Shown: positions 12,944-22,489, counted from the stretch's first letter. The stretch is DNA of 64,000 nt from Gimesia sp. (GCF_040219335.1 NZ_JAVJSQ010000029.1:434001-498000), one strand, 5' to 3'. The notes: generated from the sequence alone by a model not told the origin. Translations and numbers: made by a program.

Positions 12944-13248
12944 GGCGGTTATTCTTTATCACGTTCAGATATGATTGATGTTGATCGTTTTAATTCTTTG
13001 CCCGTTTGTTTTCTGGTAGGGGCGCCCTGTACAGAACTTGATTGTGAGCATGGTTTCAGACAGGGGCGAAAGTTCGAGCAGTGAAAACTATTCTTTGTGC
13101 TTGAGACAGATTCGTCAATGATGTCTGTCGGATTATCTCAGGAAACGGATCAATCGAGTCCCGGACAGATTTCGATGTGACTGCAGGATGAATTTCAGAT
13201 GAATCATCAGGGACACAGAGAACCGGCTGAGCTCACTGGTGACGAATG

Positions 13249-13956
13249 TTACTGTTCTGCAACCTGTTTTTCCGCTTCGATGATCACCTGTCTGGTCTCC
13301 TGAGGAGAGTTTGCCTCGCGCAGCAGATCAACAAAATCGGGAAGTTGCAGCATTCGTCCCAGTCGCGCCAGAACAGAGAGGTGTGTCGCTGTGTCCGAGC
13401 AGATCACCAGGAAAAAGATGTCCGTCAGACCGCCTCTGTCTGAGCCAAAAGGGATTCCTGTGAGTGTTCTGCCATAAGCGATGACCGGTTCTCCGACGGC
13501 ATCAGAGAGTGGATTACGGGGGTGTGGGATTGCAACGCCGTTATCAAAGGCGGTCGGGTACGCTTCTTCACGTTCCTGGATAGCGGTCAGGACGGCTGAC
13601 GGCTCCCAGATCTGCCAGGTTCGACCGGCAATTTCGATCAGACTTTCCAGAACGGAGCGTTTGGTGCGGGCATCCAGGGGGACTTCCATCAACTCTTCAG
13701 GCATCAGGCTGCTGATCAAGTGCTCTGAATCCAATTGAGTCGTGGGGTGGGTCTGTTCTACAAGTTCCAGCTCGGTTGTGGAGTAGCTCCGCATCTCCTG
13801 CTCAAGCCAGTGTGTGATTTCGGTCGAGTTGAACAGCCATTCTCCGTTAACCTTACGGCCGGGAATTCTGCCCCGGCTCACCAGTTTTTCCAACTCGCGT
13901 TTGTCACGACCTAGCTGTCTTGCTAAATCATCCAGGCTGTAAGATTCATGCTCCAT
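13249..13956 (-). CDS. Excisionase-like HTH domain fused to PTS EIIA (type 2)
   Basis: 235-residue two-domain protein. Residues 5-55 form a MerR/excisionase-type helix-turn-helix (YSLDDLARQLGRDK, then RGRIPGRKVNGEWLF). Residues 85-235 form a fructose/PtsN-type EIIA domain with the phosphoryl-accepting His145 in GVAIPHPRNPL. EIIA proteins normally take phosphate from HPr; fusion to a DNA-binding-like domain suggests phosphorylation-dependent gene control rather than sugar uptake. No EI, HPr or EIIB/C gene is in the window. ATG at 13954-13956. Flanked by a PIG-L deacetylase gene and a TIM-barrel gene on the same strand, each more than 280 bases away. Confidence 0.87.
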   Translation of the reverse strand: MEHESYSLDDLARQLGRDKRELEKLVSRGRIPGRKVNGEWLFNSTEITHWLEQEMRSYSTTELELVEQTHPTTQLDSEHLISSLMPEELMEVPLDARTKRSVLESLIEIAGRTWQIWEPSAVLTAIQEREEAYPTAFDNGVAIPHPRNPLSDAVGEPVIAYGRTLTGIPFGSDRGGLTDIFFLVICSDTATHLSVLARLGRMLQLPDFVDLLREANSPQETRQVIIEAEKQVAEQ

Positions 13957-14240
13957 TGCTGGTTACCATGTCTGTGAGTGGGACCGAGACGGACTGATTC
14001 GGGGTATTTCTTCACCGCATACTGGAGAGCGGGGAATTGCATCAACTCAAGAGACATTCTGCTTACCAACAAAAGCAGGGAGTATGCGGGGAGGAATAAA
14101 CTGGCTGGAATTTAGAAGTTGGTGTGCTGCATGTGCAGATCGTCTCTGTCAACCATGGTAAACCAACTGGGAGCCCGGAATCAATCTACAGACGCGATGA
14201 TTCCCAGCAGTTCCGGGGAATGGGGGCGGTTGCTGTACGA

Positions 14241-15125
14241 CTATTCGTAGCGGGAAGACTCTACCTGAGTGAGTTGTCGCACACGGCTCAACAGGGATTC
14301 GTAGTCGGATTGCCAGACTTCTTCGGACCAGATTTCCAGGTCATAGAAACCTTTGTAGCCGGAATCATGGATCATCTCGAGCAACTGGTACTGAGGGAAC
14401 TCGTCGGTCAGTTCTTCAGAGATGTCCCCGTCGGAAACTTGAACTGAGGCAATGAGTGGCATGATTTCGGAGAGTAACTGCTCTGGATTATCTTCGTTGA
14501 GCAGCAATGCCGGTTCCAGTGCCAGGCCAACTGCAGGATGCCCGCAGGCATCAATCAGTTCCAGGTTCGCATGCAGAGAATTCAGAAATGTCCAGTGGCG
14601 GGACTGCGGGGATCGCATTGTTTTGAGTGCCAACCGGGTCCCGGTGAGTGAGGCAACATCCCCCAGTCGTTTGAGAGCTTCCGTGGTCAAGTCACGGGCG
14701 TGATTGAGTGTGTGTCCCGCTCGAGGTCCACTGGCGATCTGGATGGCGGAGGCATTAACCTGACCACCGAAGCAGATCAGTTGGATCGCATCAGCAATGG
14801 CATCTTCAAACGCATATTCATTGCAGCCTGTAAAACCTCCAGCGAGGGAGACTGAGGAGACCTTCATTCCGGAATCGATGACCAGTTCCGCTGCCTCTGC
14901 AGGTTCGAGGTCCAGAACTTTTCGATTCCACAGACCAATCGCAGGGATGCCTGCCGAAAGCAGGCCGTTCAAACTTTCTTTGAACGACCAGTGATAGGTG
15001 GTTATCTGGTTGATTGAAATGCGCTCTGACAGCGAGAGTGACGGGCTGGCATGATCTGGTTTTATTGAGGAAGCTGGAGTTGAGAACGAACTGACTTTTT
15101 GCTGTGAGAGAAGCTCTTTAGTCAC
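14241..15125 (-). CDS. Sugar phosphate isomerase/epimerase-like TIM-barrel protein
   Basis: 294-residue protein of the AP-endonuclease-2/xylose isomerase-like TIM-barrel superfamily, which contains sugar isomerases, epimerases and dehydratases. Segments of the barrel are visible: GIPAIGLWN, MKVSSVSLAGGF, a QIASGP strand, LALKTM, VGLALEPALLL, SVQVSDG and GYKGFYDLEIWSEE with the C-terminal acidic residues. The substrate is unknown. The start is GTG (15123-15125) with an AGGTGA ribosome binding site in register upstream. About 40 N-terminal residues are Ser/Lys-rich and not part of the barrel. Transcribed alone. Confidence 0.8.
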   Translation of the reverse strand: MTKELLSQQKVSSFSTPASSIKPDHASPSLSLSERISINQITTYHWSFKESLNGLLSAGIPAIGLWNRKVLDLEPAEAAELVIDSGMKVSSVSLAGGFTGCNEYAFEDAIADAIQLICFGGQVNASAIQIASGPRAGHTLNHARDLTTEALKRLGDVASLTGTRLALKTMRSPQSRHWTFLNSLHANLELIDACGHPAVGLALEPALLLNEDNPEQLLSEIMPLIASVQVSDGDISEELTDEFPQYQLLEMIHDSGYKGFYDLEIWSEEVWQSDYESLLSRVRQLTQVESSRYE

Positions 15126-15825
15126 TCGGTCACCTGCTGTCTGGAGAGTAGATCAGGTCTATATTTACAATCAGAAAAAAGATTCCGATTGTGAATAACA
15201 AAAGTATCTGCCAGGGCTGCCCGGCTTTTACGCTGTCAGATTTTTTATTCTGCTGACAGCGAAACTGATACGGCAGAGCGTATCATAAGTAATCGCAATT
15301 ATTTTTCCATACTAAAACTGGAAAACAAGAATTGCTATCAACCAATATTGTCTATCGCGACAGAAAGTCAACCGACATCAAACAAGGTTTTAATGAGTTG
15401 AAAGAACTTTCTGTTTCTCTTCTGTTAGCCTGGGAAATATTTTTTCTGCGCTTGAATTATTCATGAGTTTCCGATTGCACTAAATTTTTTGCAGTTGATT
15501 CATGACTATTCGAAACGGGAATCAAGGCAGGGATACAACACGCTTAGTGATTAGTTTCGATGTGGATTGATCATCAGTTTTACGTGGTGAAAATGATGAC
15601 GTGCACCCGTAGCGGTGAGTTATGTAGACCGAGGCCCGCATACTCAACCGCTCATTTATTTTCCACTGGTGGCTTATACTTTGCCCGGCAGTGGGCAATT
15701 GTGGGCGCACTGTGATCCCGGTTTTTCTGTAAAGATGAAAAGCCACTTAGCGTTGTCAATTCAGTGGAAGTGAACGACAGAAGCAGGGGCTGGAATTCAG
15801 TCCCCTGCGGCGCACATTCGCTTAA
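15126..15825. other. 700-base gap without a convincing gene
   Basis: AT-rich gap. It contains a hairpin with a 9-bp stem (15231-15239 with 15253-15261). An open frame at 15522-15746 (-) codes for 74 residues with no recognisable family, no good ribosome binding site and a composition unlike the neighbours, so I do not call it. A degraded gene cannot be excluded. Confidence 0.4.
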
Positions 15826-16881
15826 TTAAGTGGTGGTGATCTTCGTTTTGGGATCATCTGATACGTTGACCCACACATGAACGTGGGGGGCACCGCGGTA
15901 ATGCCAGACGAAGGAAGGACCTTCCAGCCGCCAGATGTCCCAGGTTTCATCATTGCCGATATCTCCGGACTGATAGAATGAGACTCGGCACTGGTCCAGT
16001 CCACCCTGGGTGTCAATGCACTTGCGCACTTCCTGCTGGTCTGAGGTTCGGAACGGTTCCAATAACAGGCTGAGAACACTCTGCATTTCCTGTTTCTGGT
16101 CCTTAGTCATATCGGCAATCTGCAGACCGGTGATCTGGTTTGCTGACTTTTTGAATTGCACCCGTGATTCCTGGGGGGCTTGAGCAATCAGTGCCTCTTT
16201 GCGTTGTTTCCCATCAAGGATTTTATAAACCTGATTGGCTTTGAGTGCCTGTTGCCAGAAAACATTTCCCGGATGATCCGGTTTTTCATTGAAGTCTTCA
16301 GCAGCATGACCGTAGAAGATGGGGCCACCAAATGCCAGATGCTCGGCGCTGTCACCATCGCAGCGAACCGTTGTGTGTCGGCCGGTCATGACAAACTGAA
16401 ACCGATCTGTACCAGGGGTTCCAAAAATGGCAATCGACTGTTCTTCACCGTAGCCTCCCTGGTCATCCAGGAGCTGCTGACGGATATTTTTGTGCCAGCT
16501 CGGGTCGAAGTGGCCGAAGAAGATGGCTTCAATCAACTCCTGCTGGTCTTTGGTGTAGAAATCACTGGTAACATAAGGCTTGGTGATGTTCCAGTTAGCT
16601 TGAATCTTCTGGCGGAGCAATCCTGATTTGCTCTTATGATCCCAGTCGAAACAGACTTTGGATTTCTGGGCCGGTGTGAGGCTTTCAAATAATTGTTTAA
16701 CCAGTGGTTCTGGAGCAGATGTTTTGGCCGGAGGATCCGACTGGCCTGCCAGCAGATGCTCTGCACCCAGTAGTGGAGATCCTGCCAGGGCGGCTCCCAT
16801 GGTCCTGACGAAGTGCCGTCGAGAGATCTGCAGAAATTCGGGAGATTTATTATCAGGGGAGGAGCCAGGATTAAATTGCAT
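15826..16881 (-). CDS. Tat-exported DUF3500-like protein
   Basis: 351-residue exported protein. The N-terminus has a twin-arginine signal (SRRHFVRTMG, residues 20-29) followed by a hydrophobic, Ala-rich stretch, as in many planctomycete exported proteins. The mature part resembles DUF3500: a helical start, the FVMTGRHTTVRCDG strand and the closing DIWRLEGPSFVWHYRG and HVHVWVNVS segments. The conserved His residues suggest a metal site, but the function is not known. ATG at 16879-16881 with GGAG upstream on the minus strand. It stands alone. Confidence 0.78.
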   Translation of the reverse strand: MQFNPGSSPDNKSPEFLQISRRHFVRTMGAALAGSPLLGAEHLLAGQSDPPAKTSAPEPLVKQLFESLTPAQKSKVCFDWDHKSKSGLLRQKIQANWNITKPYVTSDFYTKDQQELIEAIFFGHFDPSWHKNIRQQLLDDQGGYGEEQSIAIFGTPGTDRFQFVMTGRHTTVRCDGDSAEHLAFGGPIFYGHAAEDFNEKPDHPGNVFWQQALKANQVYKILDGKQRKEALIAQAPQESRVQFKKSANQITGLQIADMTKDQKQEMQSVLSLLLEPFRTSDQQEVRKCIDTQGGLDQCRVSFYQSGDIGNDETWDIWRLEGPSFVWHYRGAPHVHVWVNVSDDPKTKITTT

Positions 16882-17284
16882 GAGAGCACCAATCTTTTTT
16901 AAAGGAGAGAGGGTAGATTGTTCCGGTTCTTAGAACAGTTTATCAATCCCGGAACTTGACCGTCAAATAAAATTCACAGATCGCTGGAGATTGGAAGTTC
17001 GGTGCAGGCTTTGGTGGGCTGCCTGACAGACCCATTTAATCGTTATAGAAGTTCCCGAATGTAGCGAAATGCATGGAATTGGTACTGGTATCCCCTCCGG
17101 GCCATTGTTAGTCTGATGGTGTGGCTTTGTGTTCAGAGAATGGGGAGGCAGGCCATTTTTGAAAACTGGCAGATGGAGCGCCGGCCATAATTGAATGTTG
17201 ATGAATGTGGGCTTAGAATAATTTGTTCTTTATCTACATTTCCATAATCAGGTTCTTTTAACAGTCAAGTCGGGCAAAATCAGC
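16882..17284. other. Divergent intergenic region, no gene seen
   Basis: This 403-base gap separates the divergent DUF3500-like and DUF1080 genes and should carry their promoters. It contains no repeat or ORF that I can support. Confidence 0.4.
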
Positions 17285-18148
17285 GTGTTGTATTTCCATC
17301 ATCGATCTCGGGAGAAGTGGAGGCGGGGGACTGTCTGCGCCAGACCAGGTTTCTTGATCAGGAGATGGTCTTCACTTTTATTGTCCATGGCGGCACTCTG
17401 TTTTCTCTGTAGTCCTGAAACAGTTTGGGCACAGTCTTCTACACCGGCTGAAGCACCGACTGAAAGCGAGAAAAAGACTCCGGAACCTGAAGCGAAAAAA
17501 GCACCACCCGCTCCCAAGACTTTGCCAGGACCTGAGAAACTGCTCAATGGAGGTGATTTCTGGGATCACTGGAAGTTCGTCAGTGAAGAATCGAAGGAAA
17601 CTGATCCGAACGTAACCTGGAAAGTGGTGAGTGGCGGGCAGGATCAACCCAGCGTTTTAACGTGTACCGGGAAGCCTTACGGTTACATTCGCACCCAGAA
17701 GACATACGAAAATTTTCAGTTCAGCATGGAGTGGATGTATCCGGGTGATCCCAATGCCAATAGTGGCATCCTGCTTTTCACAGCAGAGCCTGATAAGGTC
17801 TGGCCTAAAGCATTTCAGGTACAGTTGCATCGACCGGAAGCTGGTTTCGTGTTTCCTACTCCCGGAAGTGGTGCGAAATCTGCCAACAAGCTTTCGCCGA
17901 CTACTCCGCTGGATCTGCCTGTCGGGAAATGGCACAAGTGTGTGTTGACCTGTCGCTCCGGAAGTATTTCGGTGATGATCAACGGCATCAAGCTGGGAGA
18001 GGTCACAGGTTGCGACCCCAGCAAAGGGGCTATCGCACTGCAGAGTGAAGGTTCCGAAATTCACTTTCGTAATCTGGTTGTGGAAGAACTGGCTCCCGCC
18101 CCTGCACCGGAATCTCCCGCCAAGCCAAAGAAAAACGGCGAATCCTGA
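17285..18148 (+). CDS. Exported DUF1080 (3-keto-disaccharide hydrolase-like) protein
   Basis: 287-residue exported protein with one DUF1080 domain, a concanavalin-like beta-sandwich often linked to sugar breakdown in Planctomycetes. Signal peptide: RRWSSLLLSMAALCFLCS with cleavage near VWAQS. A Pro/Glu/Lys-rich linker follows, then the domain with GGDFWDHWKF, FQFSMEWMYPGDPNANSGIL, FQVQLHRP, GKWHKCVLTC and IHFRNLVVEEL. It ends in a Pro/Ala-rich tail. The start is uncertain: GTG at 17285 gives a long positively charged leader, while TTG at 17354 would start directly at the signal peptide. It converges on the universal stress protein gene (10 bases apart). Confidence 0.85.
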   Translation: MLYFHHRSREKWRRGTVCARPGFLIRRWSSLLLSMAALCFLCSPETVWAQSSTPAEAPTESEKKTPEPEAKKAPPAPKTLPGPEKLLNGGDFWDHWKFVSEESKETDPNVTWKVVSGGQDQPSVLTCTGKPYGYIRTQKTYENFQFSMEWMYPGDPNANSGILLFTAEPDKVWPKAFQVQLHRPEAGFVFPTPGSGAKSANKLSPTTPLDLPVGKWHKCVLTCRSGSISVMINGIKLGEVTGCDPSKGAIALQSEGSEIHFRNLVVEELAPAPAPESPAKPKKNGES

Positions 18149-18158
18149 AAAGCGAAAT

Positions 18159-18596
18159 TCAGGGTTTGGGTTGTCTCAGTACCAGCGTCGGGCAGGGGGC
18201 ATGTCGCAGGACCCGCTCAGCTACAGATCCCAGTGCCAGTCGGGTGATGCCGGTATAACCGTGTGAGGGGATGACAATCAGGTCCATCCCCTTTTCTTTC
18301 GCGAAGTCGGCGATTTTAATTCCAGGGTCTCCGATCAGGGTTTCGAAGGTGATACCTTCAATCTGATGCTTCGCGAATTCTTCTTTTGCCAGTTTGTTGA
18401 CGTGGTCAGTTCGTTTTTCATCGGTCAGTCCGCCGAACAGCACGCCAGGGGAAACCAGGTCCAGCGGGATCATCACATGCACGACGGTCACCAGTGCCGG
18501 GTCTTCTGCAATTTCAATGGCTTTCTTGATGGCTTCCAGAGAGGTTTCTGAGAAATCGACGGGAACCAGAATTTTTTTGCCATGAAAGTAGCTCAT
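18159..18596 (-). CDS. Universal stress protein (UspA family)
   Basis: 145-residue single-domain Usp, normal length for the family. The start KKILVPVDFSETS and the C-terminal nucleotide-binding pattern SHGYTGITRLALGSVAERVLRHAPCPTLVLR are typical of the ATP-binding subgroup. Usp proteins respond to starvation and oxidative stress; the molecular role varies. Transcribed alone, 104 bases downstream of the symporter gene on the same strand. Confidence 0.94.
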   Translation of the reverse strand: MSYFHGKKILVPVDFSETSLEAIKKAIEIAEDPALVTVVHVMIPLDLVSPGVLFGGLTDEKRTDHVNKLAKEEFAKHQIEGITFETLIGDPGIKIADFAKEKGMDLIVIPSHGYTGITRLALGSVAERVLRHAPCPTLVLRQPKP

Positions 18597-18699
18597 GATG
18601 TCATGCTTTCCTGAATGGGAGAGAGTGAAAACAAACGACTGATTTAATTATATGTAATCGACGTCAGGGGCAACAGCACTGTTCGAAATTTACGACAGG

Positions 18700-20406
18700 T
18701 CAATTACTGGCCTGCTCATCGAATTCCCCTGACTTATAACGGCTCCAGTATTTATCCAGTTCCTGTTTGACCCTGTTAGAGAGCAGCAGCACACCCAGGA
18801 TGTTGGGGAAGGCCATGCCCAGGATCATCAGGTCACCGAAGTCAAGTACGTTGGTCGCCGAGACAATCGAGCCCAGGACTACAAATACCAGGAACAGAAT
18901 TCGATAAGCCATGGATACTTTCTGGCTGTCGCCGAACAGAAACGCCCAGCATCGTTCTCCATAGTAAGACCAGGAGATCATTGTTGAGTAGGCAAAGAGA
19001 ATCACTGAGACAGAGAGCACGTATTTAAAATACGGTATCTGTGAGTCCATTGCTTCTGCTGTCAGGGCAGCACCTTCATTGGACGCGATCAGGTCTGCAT
19101 ATTGCGGATCGTTATAAGCACCCGTGATGATAATAACCAGTGCGGTCATTGTGCAGATCACAATGGTGTCGATGAAGGGGCCCAGTGAGGCTACGATTCC
19201 CTCACGGACAGGATATTCGGTTTTAGCGGCTGAGTGGGCAATCGCTGCCGACCCGACGCCGGCTTCGTTGGAGAAAGCCGCACGCTGGAAGCCGATGATC
19301 AGCACGCCCATGATTCCACCATACAGCGCGTCCGGGGCAAAGGCACCTTCGATGATGGCCATAAACGATGCCGGGACTTTCTGGATATTCAGGATGATGA
19401 TCGCCATTCCAGCCAACACATAAATACCGCACATGAAGGGGACGATCTTTTCCGTAGTTCGGGCAATGCTGCGAATTCCACCGATAATCACAATTCCGAC
19501 AAAGATCGCCATTAACAGACCATACACCCAGCTGTTTTCTTTCAGTAAGGGAAAGGTCTCTGCTACGGCACCCAGAGATAGTTTAACCTGAAAGGCATTT
19601 CCCCCTGCCAGTGAGCCGCCGATACACATGACGGCAAACAGGATGGACAGGATACCTCCGAGGCCTTTTAAAAAAGCATTGCCGGGGAACTGTTGAGTTA
19701 ATCCGGTAGACAGGTAGCACATCGGTCCCCCCATCACGCGGCCATCGGGATTAATGCGTCGATAGATCTGGGCGAGAGTACATTCTGCGAATTTCGAAGT
19801 CATGCCCAGCAGGCCGGCGAGCATCATCCAGAACATGGCGCCCGGACCACCCGTGCTGATCGCCACAGCCACCCCGGCAATGTTTCCCAGGCCCACAGTG
19901 GCAGACAGGGCAGCGGTTAAAGCCTGGAAGTGAGTGACTTCCCCTTCGTCTTCAGGGTTATCATATTTCCCCAGAACCAGCAGAATTGCGTGCTTGAAGG
20001 CGCGGATATTAATGAAGTTCATTCGTAATGTGAAATATGTGGCACCGATCACCAGCCAGAGTACCGCCAGCGGGACTCCCGTTCCCTTTTCGATTTGCGT
20101 CGGTGTGATGGGGACAGGATAAAAAATGATTTTCGCCAGAATACCGTTGAACTTTCCGAATAGCTCATCCACCTTTTGTTCAACCAGGGCAAACCCACCT
20201 GTGGCAGGTTTGTCTGCCTCGGCTTCAGCTTTCTCCAAAGCGGCTTCCAGTGATTCGGATTGCTGTTCCGCTTTGGCTGGCTGCTCGGCGGGGGAGTCAT
20301 CCTGTGCCTGGCTTGGGGAGGCTAACCATCCACAGAAGATGAGGATTAAAGCTGTCATAAACAGGGGACGCAAGATAACAGGGGCAGGTAGCCTTTGGTA
20401 TTTCAT
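18700..20406 (-). CDS. Sodium:alanine/glycine symporter (AGCS family)
   Basis: 568-residue inner membrane transporter of the AGCS family, importing alanine or glycine with Na+. Family hallmarks are ALSATVGLGNIAGVAVAI, GPGAMFWMMLAGLLGM and FSNEAGVGSAAIAHSAAKT. About ten or eleven membrane helices follow. Unusual is the N-terminus: a signal-peptide-like helix (LFMTALILIFCGWLASPSQA) and then an Ala/Glu/Gln-rich acidic segment of about 50 residues before the conserved part. ATG at 20404-20406 is preferred; an in-frame ATG at 20434-20436 is possible. The glycine cleavage genes lie far away, so no direct link is claimed. Confidence 0.92.
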   Translation of the reverse strand: MKYQRLPAPVILRPLFMTALILIFCGWLASPSQAQDDSPAEQPAKAEQQSESLEAALEKAEAEADKPATGGFALVEQKVDELFGKFNGILAKIIFYPVPITPTQIEKGTGVPLAVLWLVIGATYFTLRMNFINIRAFKHAILLVLGKYDNPEDEGEVTHFQALTAALSATVGLGNIAGVAVAISTGGPGAMFWMMLAGLLGMTSKFAECTLAQIYRRINPDGRVMGGPMCYLSTGLTQQFPGNAFLKGLGGILSILFAVMCIGGSLAGGNAFQVKLSLGAVAETFPLLKENSWVYGLLMAIFVGIVIIGGIRSIARTTEKIVPFMCGIYVLAGMAIIILNIQKVPASFMAIIEGAFAPDALYGGIMGVLIIGFQRAAFSNEAGVGSAAIAHSAAKTEYPVREGIVASLGPFIDTIVICTMTALVIIITGAYNDPQYADLIASNEGAALTAEAMDSQIPYFKYVLSVSVILFAYSTMISWSYYGERCWAFLFGDSQKVSMAYRILFLVFVVLGSIVSATNVLDFGDLMILGMAFPNILGVLLLSNRVKQELDKYWSRYKSGEFDEQASN

Positions 20407-20865
20407 TTTCAGTCGGTTCCCATTTGCAGGTAACATTGGTCGGCGATTGACTCCGATTTCATCCGTTGTCTGTCTTCAGGTACAGTTCCCAGCGACAGAG
20501 TTTGAGTGGTGTTACAGCATTTCTTGAGAAAATGAGTTCAGGATGGTAGTAAAGTGGGTCTGGTGTAGGACCAGGTTTGAGTGGTCCTGAAAAGCGCTAC
20601 TCCGAATCAGGCGACCCTGATTGTTGTATGATACTATCAAATATAGATTTACGCTCCAAGGCGATTCTGGAAAAACGGGCGAATTCCAAGGTGATTTTGA
20701 AACTGGATCTCAATTGATGAATTTTGACAATATTGGTTGTCAAAAATAATAAATCTGCCTACGATGCTGATATAAAGAACGAGTCAAACAGGTGCTGGCT
20801 TCCGGCATAATCCGAAGTAGGCGAGCCTGATAAGTTTTCTCGAAACTGTTACCCCTTATTACTTT
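20407..20865. other. Divergent regulatory region upstream of sufR
   Basis: This 459-base gap separates the AGCS symporter gene from sufR. It contains the SufR-like palindrome at 20722-20745 with a TTGACA hexamer inside it. No ORF is supported. Confidence 0.5.
20722..20745 (+). promoter_or_regulatory. Putative SufR operator overlapping a -35 box
   Basis: A perfect inverted repeat, TTTTGACAA-N6-TTGTCAAAA, lies about 120-135 bases upstream of sufR. A TTGACA hexamer (20724-20729) lies within its left arm; a weak TAATAA sits 17 bases downstream. Cyanobacterial SufR is known to bind CAAC-N6-GTTG, which has the same spacer and a nearly identical core. Autoregulation of the suf cluster is inferred. 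Confidence 0.6.
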
Positions 20866-21504
20866 ATGAGAGCACGACCAATGCGCGTTTCAATTGATGA
20901 AAATGATCGTAGCTTTCTGCTGGGGCTCAATCGTCTCAAGTCTGCCACTATTCAAGACATTTGTGATCAGGAAGGCGTGACGGCAACGGCAGTCCGTCAA
21001 CGGCTTGTGCGTTTACAGGGATTAGACCTGATTGCACGCACCCAGGTGAAAGAAGGACGAGGTCGTCCCCATTATACTTATTCCGTGACCAGTCTGGGCA
21101 TGCGGCTGTTGGGCGATAACTACGCTGAGTTGGCCAACATCCTCTGGGATGAGCTCAAGGGTATCGAGAACGAAGAATTACGCTGCCGCCTGGCTTCCCG
21201 TATTCAGACAGCACTGGTGCAGCAGTATGGGAAACATGTGGATGCACCTTCCCTGCAGGGGCGGATGGAGCAGTTGAAACAGGCTCTGGAAGAACGCGGT
21301 TTCGTCGTAGAACTGGATCATACCGGCCCATTACCGATCCTCCGGGAACATAACTGTCCCTATCACGATATTGCCAGTGCAGATGCTTCGATCTGTGAAC
21401 TGGAGCAAAGAGTTTTTGAACGCGTGCTCGGCACCAAGATGCATCTCTCGGAATGTTGTCTGGACGGGCATCATTGCTGTGAATTTGAAGCACAGACAAG
21501 TTAA
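20866..21504 (+). CDS. sufR: SufR-like Fe-S sensing repressor of the suf operon
   Basis: 212-residue winged-helix regulator. The DNA-binding part (residues 15-85) reads SATIQDICDQEGVTATAVRQ, then a wing GRGRPHYTYSVT. The C-terminal part carries Cys164, 177, 197, 198, 204 and 205; the spacing C164-x12-C177 and the CCLDG...CCEF end match SufR proteins, whose cysteines hold a [4Fe-4S] cluster. With cluster bound, SufR represses suf genes. It is first in the suf cluster, 72 bases before sufC. Starts at 20866 and 20881 are both possible; neither has a clear ribosome binding site. Confidence 0.88.
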   Translation: MRARPMRVSIDENDRSFLLGLNRLKSATIQDICDQEGVTATAVRQRLVRLQGLDLIARTQVKEGRGRPHYTYSVTSLGMRLLGDNYAELANILWDELKGIENEELRCRLASRIQTALVQQYGKHVDAPSLQGRMEQLKQALEERGFVVELDHTGPLPILREHNCPYHDIASADASICELEQRVFERVLGTKMHLSECCLDGHHCCEFEAQTS

Positions 21505-21576
21505 TTGAACACAATTCCGTTTTATGAGGTTTCCGAATTCGAGTCGAATTCTGAATGACAGGATGAATTACGAAAA

Positions 21577-22383
21577 ATGAGTTTGTTGAAAATTACCGAC
21601 CTGCATGTCTCAGTCAGTGGTACACCGATCCTCAAGGGGGTCAATCTGGAAATCAAACAGGGTGAGATTCACGCTTTGATGGGGCCTAACGGTTCCGGTA
21701 AAAGTACGCTGGCCTATGCAATGGCTGGTCATCCTAGTTACGAGATTACTCAGGGTAAAATCGAAATCGATGGCACGGATATTTCGGAGCTCGATCCGAA
21801 TGAACGTGCTCGCCTCGGGCTGTTTCTGGCGTTCCAGTATCCTGTCGTGATTCCAGGAGTCAAAGTCGCCGACTTCCTGCGGCATGCGATGTCAAACGTT
21901 CGGGATCCGGAACGGAAAGAAGGCGAAAAGCTGATTCCGATGCGTGAGTTCCGTAAGGAACTGCGTGAGCAGATGAACGATCTGGGCATGGATCTCGAGA
22001 TGGCCCGTCGATACCTGAATGAAGGGTTTTCAGGTGGTGAAAAGAAGCGGATGGAAATCCTGCAACTGGCCCTGCTCAAACCCAAGTTCGCTGTACTGGA
22101 TGAAACTGACAGTGGTCTGGACAGCGATGCGGTAAAAGTCGTGAGTGAAGGCCTGAGTCGTCTCTCCGGTCCGGAGATGGGCGTCTTGATCATTACGCAC
22201 CACGAGCGGCTTCTGGAATTCAACGAACCGCAGTTTACACATGTGATGCTGGCAGGTCGGATTGTGGAAACCGGCGATGCCCGGCTGGCTGCTGAGCTTC
22301 ACGAACACGGCTATACGAGTATTCGCGAACGTCATCCCGAAGCGGCTGCAGAGGAAGTTTCTGAAACCGTTGAGCCTGTGTAG
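21577..22383 (+). CDS. sufC: Fe-S cluster assembly ATPase SufC
   Basis: 268-residue ABC-type ATPase of the SufBC2D scaffold complex; cytoplasmic. Walker A GPNGSGKS (residues 36-43), the signature FSGGEKKRMEI, Walker B FAVLDETDSGLD and the H-loop ITHHERLL are all intact. The E-T-D-S-G-L-D form after Walker B is specific to SufC. It precedes sufB by 106 bases. The C-terminal extension after the ABC domain (ERHPEAAAEEVSETVEPV) is acidic and slightly longer than usual. Confidence 0.97.
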   Translation: MSLLKITDLHVSVSGTPILKGVNLEIKQGEIHALMGPNGSGKSTLAYAMAGHPSYEITQGKIEIDGTDISELDPNERARLGLFLAFQYPVVIPGVKVADFLRHAMSNVRDPERKEGEKLIPMREFRKELREQMNDLGMDLEMARRYLNEGFSGGEKKRMEILQLALLKPKFAVLDETDSGLDSDAVKVVSEGLSRLSGPEMGVLIITHHERLLEFNEPQFTHVMLAGRIVETGDARLAAELHEHGYTSIRERHPEAAAEEVSETVEPV

Positions 22384-22489
22384 TTGACTGGCAGACTTTT
22401 GGTAGCAGATAAAAAAGCGATTGAGTTTAAAACTAAACATCCTCAACATTGAGAGATGTATCCGTTAATACAAAGTGGGAGAAGTTGAA

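Noticed and set aside
15522-15746. 74-codon minus-strand frame in a 700-base gap
   Set aside because: No ribosome binding site and no family resemblance; kept only as a note that a degraded gene is possible.
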